Shown here in pieces: positions 22,981-28,092 of a stretch of 28,092 nucleotides of DNA. Numbering within the stretch: the stretch's first letter is position 1; the number at the start of each line of letters is the position of its first letter. Source of the stretch: RGIG1681 sp045657465 (lineage in GTDB: Bacteria; Bacillota; Clostridia; Christensenellales; UBA1242); the NCBI GenBank assembly GCA_045657465.1, contig JAZOTD010000009.1:1-28092 (forward strand). The letters run 5' to 3'. The notes under the pieces are model-generated. The model did not search any database. It was not told the origin of the DNA and saw nothing but the letters and a program-made list of their open reading frames with translations. The position numbers were made by a program, and so were the translations under genes.

Positions 22981-23588
22981 ATCTCTTCTTTTTCAGTTTT
23001 TGAGTTTTCAGTTTTTAGTTTTGCTTGTCTCTCAAGTCTTTTTAAAACCACTGTGAGCTTTGGCACATTATATCTCAAAATCATGGTTGGCAAAATGTTT
23101 AAAATCAAATTGACAACAGCCACAGGAATGCCAATTACGAGTGCGTATTTAAGCGGAAATAAAAACACACCTAAAAACCCAACAAAATAACCGATTCTGT
23201 GAGTTACAATCCCTTTGTTGCATTCTATGATAAATCTTTTGATATATTCAGGGTCATCAGGTTCACGGAGTTTATTTTTTCTAAACCCACCAAGCCCGCC
23301 AAGTTCAATAACCTTGTCTTTCCATTTTCTAATTTTTAAGACTTCATAAAACTTAACAGCTCGTTTTGAAACAACAAAATGTTTGTTGTTTTCATCAAAC
23401 CATTTGTTTGGAAGTTTATTTACAATAAATGCAAACAAACCATCGATTGCGATTTGAAACACAGTTGTGCTGGCAACTGCAAGCACAACAAACCAAGCAG
23501 AATAACCAAAAGTTGGAGTGCCCAGCCAAATGTTAAACCCCGCAATAAGGGTCATTGCACCAACAATTGAACATATATAAAGAACCAT
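22968..23588 (-). CDS. CrtO-like (glycosyl-diaponeurosporenoate acyltransferase-type) membrane protein
   Basis: 206 residues. Membrane segments at ~3-22, ~32-57 and ~133-170. The loop between them carries KIRKWKDKV (85-93), a Gly-rich stretch, YIKRFIIECNKG (115-126) with E122 and H130, and then ILPTMILRYNVPKL (165-178). As I recall, the same order (KIHKWK, a RFIMETCRGE-like segment with a following His, QRYNR) occurs in staphylococcal CrtO, which acylates the sugar of staphyloxanthin precursors. No carotenoid genes are here, so the acceptor is probably another glycolipid. Last gene of the cluster; its AAGGA overlaps the PlsC stop. Family similarity fair, substrate inferred. Confidence 0.6.
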   Translation of the reverse strand: MVLYICSIVGAMTLIAGFNIWLGTPTFGYSAWFVVLAVASTTVFQIAIDGLFAFIVNKLPNKWFDENNKHFVVSKRAVKFYEVLKIRKWKDKVIELGGLGGFRKNKLREPDDPEYIKRFIIECNKGIVTHRIGYFVGFLGVFLFPLKYALVIGIPVAVVNLILNILPTMILRYNVPKLTVVLKRLERQAKLKTENSKTEKEEIKEV

Positions 23589-23601
23589 AATTTAAACATC
23601 C

Positions 23602-24429
23602 TTAATTGTCATATGTTAATTTTGTTTTATAAAAATCTTCATAGGTTTTCACCCAAAGATTATAGTTTTCATCTTTCATGTTTTGAATGTTTTCTTTTTT
23701 AGAAAGGTTTTTATCAGGATAGATTGGTGACAAAAAATTAACCGTGTATGCCTGAACAAAAAAACCATCTCCGTCTAAAACATCACTATCTTCCATCGTG
23801 ATAAATACCGGAATCACTGGAACACCACTTGTAACTGCAAACTTAAACGCACCATCTTTCATTGGTCTAGGCTTGCGATAGTTCCACCACATGCCTTGTT
23901 CTGGATAAACCAAAATCTTTTCGCCACGAGTCAAAAGCTCATTTGTTGCAGACATAAACTTTTTCATCGTGTCCATATTTGAACTAAGTGGCAGCGTGTT
24001 GCAATGACGCATAATAAGACCAAATGGTTCTGGAGAGTTTGTGAAGTTTCCCTCTCTAATCACCTTGTAAAGTCTTTTCTTTTTCATATAAGGCTTAATT
24101 GCACGCCAAACCGCATAATTGTCACAAGCATTAAAGTGATTACAGGTCAAAATCGCCCCGCCTTTAACACTTAAAAAGTTTTCAATTCCTTTGATATCTT
24201 TGATTATCATTTGCTTGTTCTTAAGCATTTTTTCAAAGAATCTTGTGCCAGCCCAGTTTGCAAAAACCGTCAAAATCTTGCTCGAAAGTTTTTTGTTTAA
24301 ATAGTCAACTTTGTTTGGCAAAAGTTCAATGGTTTCTGGGTCATCTTCAACATCTCTGTCCCACCATTGATTCTTTTCATACTCTTTGATTCTATCTAAA
24401 ACTTTTAATCTGCCTTCAGATTTTTCCAT
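23602..24429 (-). CDS. 1-acyl-glycerol-3-phosphate acyltransferase (PlsC-like)
   Basis: 275 residues from ATG 24429, whose A overlaps the last base of the preceding stop (TAATG), with no clear ribosome site of its own; translation is therefore coupled. The HX4D catalytic motif is NHFNACD (H98, D103). The acceptor-binding blocks EPFGLIMRHCNTLPLSS (~134-150) and YPEQGMWWNYRKPRPMKDG (~175-193) follow, then VPVIPVFI. Residue 177 E corresponds to the EGT block. The family transfers acyl chains to lysophosphatidate or related lysolipids at the membrane. There is no strong N-terminal membrane helix, so peripheral association is likely. Sits between a GT8 enzyme and a CrtO-like protein. Confidence 0.85.
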   Translation of the reverse strand: MEKSEGRLKVLDRIKEYEKNQWWDRDVEDDPETIELLPNKVDYLNKKLSSKILTVFANWAGTRFFEKMLKNKQMIIKDIKGIENFLSVKGGAILTCNHFNACDNYAVWRAIKPYMKKKRLYKVIREGNFTNSPEPFGLIMRHCNTLPLSSNMDTMKKFMSATNELLTRGEKILVYPEQGMWWNYRKPRPMKDGAFKFAVTSGVPVIPVFITMEDSDVLDGDGFFVQAYTVNFLSPIYPDKNLSKKENIQNMKDENYNLWVKTYEDFYKTKLTYDN

Positions 24430-25457
24430 TAAACACCAACTCTTTGAGTATTTATAAAATTTTGAAAAGCATATTCTTCTTTGCAAGAATTTAAAATGCC
24501 ATCTTTTTCTTCAGGATTAATTTCAAACACTTTAACAAATGTGTTGCTAGAACTAAGGGTTCTAACACCATGTACTTTGATTTCTTCGCCAGCTCTTTCT
24601 TTTTTAGCCTTTGCTTCATCGTCAAAAGCATTTTTAATTTTTAAAATATCTTCATAGAATGGCGATTTTTCAGCATATTCCCAGAAATACTCACCCAAGA
24701 AAACATCATCATATTGCCATGGCTTTTTATAAAGCGCATAGTGCACAATGGTTGGATTTTCACAATCAATGCATTCAAGTGGAGTTCTGTTAAACTCTAC
24801 CGGCAAATATTTGATTTTGCCTTGGCACAAAAAGTTGATATATGCTTGATCTGGGTCAATAACATCAAAATTATATTTGTTGATTAAATAAGTGAATTTT
24901 TCTTCAATGCGTTCTTTTCTAAACTTGTCAAGGTCAATTAAAAGCACGCCCGCATTTAAATAATTTTCTGCATCAACGCCCACAGCGTATTTTGTGTAAT
25001 CTGAAAATTCTTTTGTTCTTAAAATAAATTGCTCAACAACACCAGCAGTCAAGTTTTCTTCAAGATCAACGTTATAAAGTTTTGAAATATCCCCCACAAC
25101 AACAATATCACAATCTAAATACAAAATCTTGTGATATTCAGGAAACAAGTTTTGAATAAACAATCTATACCATGTTGCAAGCCCAAAGTGATATTGATTT
25201 GGAAGCAAGTTCTTCAAATCTTCAACGGCATAAGAAATGTCAGCAAATTGAATTGAAAAAGATTCATCTTCGAGCAATTTCACCTTTGCCATGTTTTCTT
25301 CTTTAAGTCCTGTGTTTAAAACCACAATTTTATAATTATATTCATTAGATGCGTTTTGTTTCAAAGATCTAACCGCCACATCTAAAAAAGGTACATAGTT
25401 GTCATCTGTAGAAAAGAAAATAGGAATTTCTTTCTTTTGATTAAATTTCAAATCCAT
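24429..25457 (-). CDS. Family 8 glycosyltransferase
   Basis: 342 residues from ATG 25457 (AAAGGAG upstream); the longer open frame has no ribosome site and overlaps the promoter. Domain order fits GT8: IPIFFSTDDNYVPFLDVAVRS (11-31), YLDCDIVV with the metal-binding DxD at D115-D117, NAGVLLIDL (168-176), and HYALYKKPW with H239. GT8 enzymes retain the anomeric configuration and use UDP-glucose or UDP-galactose. Residues ~260-342 are an extra charged C-terminal region ending in a cysteine-containing patch, not typical of the core. First gene of the three-gene lipid cluster; the sugar acceptor is likely a lipid or envelope glycan. Confidence 0.88.
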   Translation of the reverse strand: MDLKFNQKKEIPIFFSTDDNYVPFLDVAVRSLKQNASNEYNYKIVVLNTGLKEENMAKVKLLEDESFSIQFADISYAVEDLKNLLPNQYHFGLATWYRLFIQNLFPEYHKILYLDCDIVVVGDISKLYNVDLEENLTAGVVEQFILRTKEFSDYTKYAVGVDAENYLNAGVLLIDLDKFRKERIEEKFTYLINKYNFDVIDPDQAYINFLCQGKIKYLPVEFNRTPLECIDCENPTIVHYALYKKPWQYDDVFLGEYFWEYAEKSPFYEDILKIKNAFDDEAKAKKERAGEEIKVHGVRTLSSSNTFVKVFEINPEEKDGILNSCKEEYAFQNFINTQRVGV

Positions 25458-25491
25458 AAAATTCTCCTTTTGTAAAATTTGAACATGCACA

Positions 25492-25520
25492 TTATTACAT
25501 ATTTTATTTATCATTCGCAA
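25492..25520 (-). promoter_or_regulatory. Promoter of the GT8-PlsC-CrtO-like cluster
   Basis: On the minus strand TTGCGA (25520-25515), 17-base spacer, TAATAA (25497-25492). AAAGGAG lies close to the ATG at 25457. Confidence 0.5.
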
Positions 25521-25560
25521 GTTAATATGCCGGAAAATACTTCCAACATTATTTTTAGGT

Positions 25561-25600
25561 ATGGGAATTTGAAAAAACAATTCCCATTTTCTGGGAATTG
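25561..25600. promoter_or_regulatory. Triple-arm GGGAATT palindromic array between divergent promoters
   Basis: ATGGGAATT (25561-25569), its complement AATTCCCAT (25579-25587) and TGGGAATTG (25592-25600). The middle arm can pair with either neighbour, each pairing nine bases and perfect. It lies upstream of both divergent promoters, so an operator for the XRE regulator is the simplest reading. On the minus strand the second pairing is followed by T6 and would also look like a terminator. Confidence 0.55.
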
Positions 25601-25666
25601 TTTTGCAATTGCCAATTATTTCAATGATTTCATTCACGCTTTTTTCTCGCACCCCTATTTTTTATG

Positions 25667-25695
25667 TTGCAATCTTTAACCATATTTGTTACAAT
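25667..25695 (+). promoter_or_regulatory. Promoter of the XRE-PAP2 pair
   Basis: TTGCAA, 17-base spacer, TACAAT with extended TGT. Confidence 0.6.
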
Positions 25696-25713
25696 ACAAG
25701 CAAGGAGAAACGT

Positions 25714-26295
25714 ATGAAAGACATTAAAGAAATAATCGCAGAAAATTTAATTTCATTACGAAAAAAGAACAATCTTACACAAAATGAACTAGCAAAAAAA
25801 CTAAATTATTCAGACAACACAGTTTCTAGATGGGAACACGCCGAAATCACTCCAAGCATTGAAACTCTTCAAGAAATTGCAAACATTTATAACGTGTCAC
25901 TTGAATCATTAATCAAAGAAAATGTTGTTGCAAAAGTTGAAAAAAATGAAAAATCATACAAACTTAAAAAACTTGTTGCAATTTTGATGTGTGTGTCACT
26001 TGTTTGGCTTGCCGCAGTTGTTGTGTTTTTCTATTTTGAATCATTCACAAAACAAAATTTGTGGATAATCTTTGTTTGGGCAGTTCCACTTTCATGCTTA
26101 ATTTTGTTGTTTTTTAACAACTATGTCAATAGCAGGGCTTATTCATTCACATTTTCAACCATTTGTATTTGGACAACCCTTGCAAGCTTCTATTTGCAAT
26201 TTTTAAAATACAACTTATTCTTACTATTTTTTATCGGCATACCAGCACAAGTCGCATTAACAATCTTAACATTTGTTAGACCAAAGAAAAATTAA
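25714..26295 (+). CDS. XRE-family regulator with membrane domain
   Basis: 193 residues from ATG 25714 (AAGGAG). An HTH_XRE domain occupies ~8-62 (LRKKNNLTQNELAKKLNYSDNTVSRWEHAEITPSIETL), then a short linker and four hydrophobic helices (~82-104, 114-134, 144-162, 167-187). The DNA-binding domain faces the cytoplasm and the rest sits in the membrane, a layout seen in one-component regulators that sense membrane or envelope state. It is divergent from the glycolipid cluster and 15 bases ahead of the PAP2 gene. The palindromic array at 25561-25600 is the natural candidate target; this is inference. Confidence 0.85.
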   Translation: MKDIKEIIAENLISLRKKNNLTQNELAKKLNYSDNTVSRWEHAEITPSIETLQEIANIYNVSLESLIKENVVAKVEKNEKSYKLKKLVAILMCVSLVWLAAVVVFFYFESFTKQNLWIIFVWAVPLSCLILLFFNNYVNSRAYSFTFSTICIWTTLASFYLQFLKYNLFLLFFIGIPAQVALTILTFVRPKKN

Positions 26296-26310
26296 ACAAA
26301 GGATGATTTT

Positions 26311-26988
26311 ATGAAAAAAAACATATTAAACTTCAGCATTACTGCAGCACTATTTCTCATTTTTGCCATTTTCACGATTTTAGTAAAATTTGTAGACACT
26401 AGCGTAGTGGCCGCCACTGAAACAAAAATAGGCTTATCGTCAATCAACAAACCACTCTTTAATTTTTTTGGAGTTAGTAACGATTGGAACGTTATTTCAG
26501 CAATATTATTTATCTTTGCAGGAATTGTCGTTGTTGTTTTAGCAATTATTGCACTTAAGGAAATGATAAAAACAAAAAGCCTTTTTAAAATTAATCACAA
26601 ACTTCTTTTAGTTGCATTGCTATATGTTCTCACAGCAATCTTTTATGTGGTTTTTGAATTTGTAATTATTAATTATCGCCCTCTTCTTGATGAAGGAATG
26701 TTAAAAGCATCATATCCATCATCACACACACTTCTAATTTGTGTTATTTGCTTGTCAGCCTGCTTGATAGTTCCTGATTACATAAAAAACAAACCTTTAA
26801 AAATCACAATAACAACCATTCTTTGCTTGATTGCTGTTTTATCACCAATCACCAGACTTTTAGCAGGAGTTCACTGGTTCACTGACGTTATTGCAAGCAT
26901 AATTTTAAGCCTTGCACTTGTAATGCTTTATTACTCAGTTTCAACTTATATTACATCAAAAAAACAAAATCAAAAAACACCAGAATAA
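26311..26988 (+). CDS. PAP2-superfamily membrane phosphatase
   Basis: 225 residues, about six membrane helices. The three phosphatase blocks are present: NYRP (121-124), PSSHT (136-140) and TRLLAGVHWFTD (181-192), giving catalytic H139, R182, H188 and D192. The lysine that normally precedes the first block by seven residues (KX6RP) is E116 here. Likely substrates are lipid phosphates such as phosphatidate, PGP or undecaprenyl-PP. AAAGGAT is the ribosome site; co-transcribed with the XRE regulator. Its last codons form the 5' arm of a terminator. Placement beside acyltransferases and a GT8 supports a lipid role. Confidence 0.85.
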   Translation: MKKNILNFSITAALFLIFAIFTILVKFVDTSVVAATETKIGLSSINKPLFNFFGVSNDWNVISAILFIFAGIVVVVLAIIALKEMIKTKSLFKINHKLLLVALLYVLTAIFYVVFEFVIINYRPLLDEGMLKASYPSSHTLLICVICLSACLIVPDYIKNKPLKITITTILCLIAVLSPITRLLAGVHWFTDVIASIILSLALVMLYYSVSTYITSKKQNQKTPE

Positions 26989-26999
26989 CTGGTGTTTTT
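26973..26999. terminator. Bidirectional terminator with PAP2 stop codon in its loop
   Basis: AAAAACACCAG (26973-26983) pairs with CTGGTGTTTTT (26989-26999). The loop AATAA contains TAA 26986-26988. The stop of the ZIP transporter begins two bases beyond. Confidence 0.92.
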
Positions 27000-27000
27000 A

Positions 27001-27756
27001 TTATGCAAGCGCCACATCAAGCGTCATCATCAAAGCAAAGCCAAAAACAAAACCAAGTGTGGCAACTTTTGAAAATTCACCTTCTTGCGATTCAGGAATC
27101 AACTCTGTCACAACAACATAGAGCATACTTCCCGCAGCAAGTGCTAAAACATATGGCAAAACCGAGCGAACCACTCCAGTAATCAAGAACGCAACCACTG
27201 CAGAAATTGGTTCAACAACCCCAGAAACAACTCCTTTAAAAAACGCCCTGCTTTTTAATCGTCCAAGATTTCTTAACGGCATTGACACAATTGCACCTTC
27301 GGGAATATTTTGCACAGCTATACCAATCGATAACGTGATGACTGATGCAGAACTCAAACCGACATCACCATAAAAAAATCCTGCAATCGCCACACCAACA
27401 GCAAGTCCTTCAGGAATATTGTGAAGCGTCATTGCAAAAAACATCTTGTCTGTTTTTGTATTTTCTATTTTTCTTTCACATTTTTCCATAAAAATATCAA
27501 ACAGCAACAGCGAACAAAAACCTAATAGCAATCCAATTAATGCCGGCACAAATGACCAACTCCCTAGATTTGAACCCTGCTCTATTGCAGGAAGTAGCAG
27601 CGACCAAATCGAAGCAGCCACCATAATTCCTGCCGAAAACCCCAAAAGCAATTTTTCGAATTTTTCACTTAACTTGCCTTTCATAAAAAACACCAAGGCA
27701 GAACCAACCACCGTTCCCATAAACGGAATAATCATTCCAAGCACAACTTCTAGCAT
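27001..27756 (-). CDS. ZIP-family divalent metal transporter (ZupT-like)
   Basis: 251 residues, eight hydrophobic helices. The two metal-site helices carry HNIPEGLAVG (112-121) and QNIPEGAIVSMPL (149-161), the ZIP signature of ZupT. The variable cytoplasmic loop between helices 3 and 4 (EKCERKIENTKTDK) is short and lacks the His-rich stretch of many ZIPs. Expected to import Zn2+ and perhaps Fe2+ or Mn2+. ATG at 27756 with TTGGAGATG upstream. I see no clear Zur or Fur box ahead of it. Monocistronic; convergent with the PAP2 gene. Confidence 0.9.
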   Translation of the reverse strand: MLEVVLGMIIPFMGTVVGSALVFFMKGKLSEKFEKLLLGFSAGIMVAASIWSLLLPAIEQGSNLGSWSFVPALIGLLLGFCSLLLFDIFMEKCERKIENTKTDKMFFAMTLHNIPEGLAVGVAIAGFFYGDVGLSSASVITLSIGIAVQNIPEGAIVSMPLRNLGRLKSRAFFKGVVSGVVEPISAVVAFLITGVVRSVLPYVLALAAGSMLYVVVTELIPESQEGEFSKVATLGFVFGFALMMTLDVALA

Positions 27757-27896
27757 AACAACATCTCCAAAATAAATTAAAAAAGATTCTAGTTTATTTT
27801 ATGAAAGATAAAAAAATGTGTTATTCATTAAAAACATGACAATAAAAAATTATAAAACAAGCCTTAAAAAATTTTTAAATATTTTTGCTAAATTCA

Positions 27897-27925
27897 TTGA
27901 CAAAAGCAAGTTGGTTTGATATTAT
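27897..27925 (+). promoter_or_regulatory. Strong tRNA-operon promoter
   Basis: Exact TTGACA (27897-27902), 17-base spacer, TATTAT with extended TGA. A/T tracts at ~27864-27890 upstream look like an UP element. Start near 27932, about 25 bases ahead of tRNA-Ala. Confidence 0.75.
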
Positions 27926-27956
27926 ATAAGAGCATTTTGAATAAAGGCACATATAT

Positions 27957-28033
27957 GGGGGTATAGCTCAGCTGGCTAGAGCGCCTGCCTTGCAAGCAGG
28001 AGGTCATCGGTTCGATTCCGATTATCTCCACCA
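27957..28033 (+). tRNA. tRNA-Ala (anticodon TGC), CCA encoded
   Basis: 77 bases with a complete cloverleaf: acceptor GGGGGTA with TATCTCC, including the G3:U70 wobble that identifies alanine tRNAs; anticodon stem CCTGC/GCAGG with loop CTTGCAA (TGC); T-stem ATCGG/CCGAT; discriminator A and encoded CCA. Confidence 0.97.
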
Positions 28034-28036
28034 TAT

Positions 28037-28092
28037 AGGACTGTAGCTCAGTTGGTTAGAGCACCACCCTGATAAGGTGGGGGTCGGAGGTC
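28037..28092 (+). tRNA. tRNA-Ile (anticodon GAT), cut by window end
   Basis: Begins AGGACTGTAGCTCAG three bases after the alanine tRNA. Anticodon stem CCACC/GGTGG with loop CTGATAA gives GAT. The T-arm and acceptor 3' strand lie beyond the window. Confidence 0.93.

Noticed and set aside
24430..24486. 19-codon extension of the PlsC-like protein
   Set aside because: It overlaps the GT8 C terminus; the TAATG junction at 24429 gives a natural coupled start.
25458..25652. 65-codon N-terminal extension of the GT8 protein
   Set aside because: No ribosome site; it covers the predicted promoter and palindromic array, and GT8 homology begins right after the ATG at 25457.
1..28092. CRISPR arrays, insertion sequences, phage genes and recognised metabolite riboswitches
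   Set aside because: No regularly spaced repeats, transposase or phage motifs, or conserved riboswitch cores were seen on either strand.

Overview
The window reads as a low-GC, CpG-poor, anaerobic Bacillota (Clostridia-like) genome, probably an uncultured gut lineage. The basis is AGGAG-type ribosome binding sites in front of almost every gene, short rho-independent terminators, lipobox lipoproteins, AT-biased codon choice, and an anaerobic gene set: class III ribonucleotide reductase NrdDG, bifurcating transhydrogenase NfnAB and a clostridial-type ferredoxin:thioredoxin reductase subunit. No phage, IS element, CRISPR array or plasmid function is visible.

Layout. 1-1083: a ferritin-like gene cut by the left edge, whose first ~420 bases are much richer in GC and CpG than everything after them. 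1192-5079 (minus): a DUF308-like membrane protein, an SDR reductase, and nfnA-nfnB. 5229-6607 (plus): CoaE-like dephospho-CoA kinase and a second SDR. 6718-8904 (minus): a large Ig/MBG-repeat lipoprotein. 9051-10658 (plus): a GNAT acetyltransferase followed by a double-GNAT fusion. 10753-11337: orphan gene with a consensus promoter. 11338-11774: a long gene-free stretch with stacked hairpins and candidate NrdR boxes, leading into nrdD-nrdG (11775-14494). 14645-15351: two small paralogous orphans plus an in-frame fragment of a third copy. 15437-16285: a TtcA-like tRNA thiolase on an apparently leaderless mRNA. 16308-16730 (minus): hotdog thioesterase. 16876-18537: a second Ig-like lipoprotein. 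18582-18779 (minus): FTR catalytic subunit. 18961-21064: small membrane protein plus cardiolipin synthase. 21171-22286: orphan. 22306-25457 (minus): PH-domain membrane protein, then a three-gene cluster GT8 glycosyltransferase / PlsC-like acyltransferase / CrtO-like acyltransferase. 25714-26988 (plus): membrane-anchored XRE regulator and PAP2 phosphatase, divergent from that cluster. 27001-27756 (minus): ZIP metal transporter. 27957-end: tRNA-Ala(TGC) and tRNA-Ile(GAT), the second cut by the right edge.

How it works together. nfnAB, nrdDG and ftrB fit redox and dNTP supply in an anaerobe. The right half is dominated by envelope lipid functions (cardiolipin synthase, GT8, two acyltransferases, PAP2). 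The GT8-PlsC-CrtO-like set, with the divergent XRE/PAP2 pair and a palindromic array between them, is the best candidate for an undescribed system: assembly and regulation of an acylated glycolipid. This is inference from gene content. The other unexplained elements are four orphan genes, three of whose transcription units have near-consensus promoters, terminators that use the stop codon as their loop, and the composition break in the first gene.
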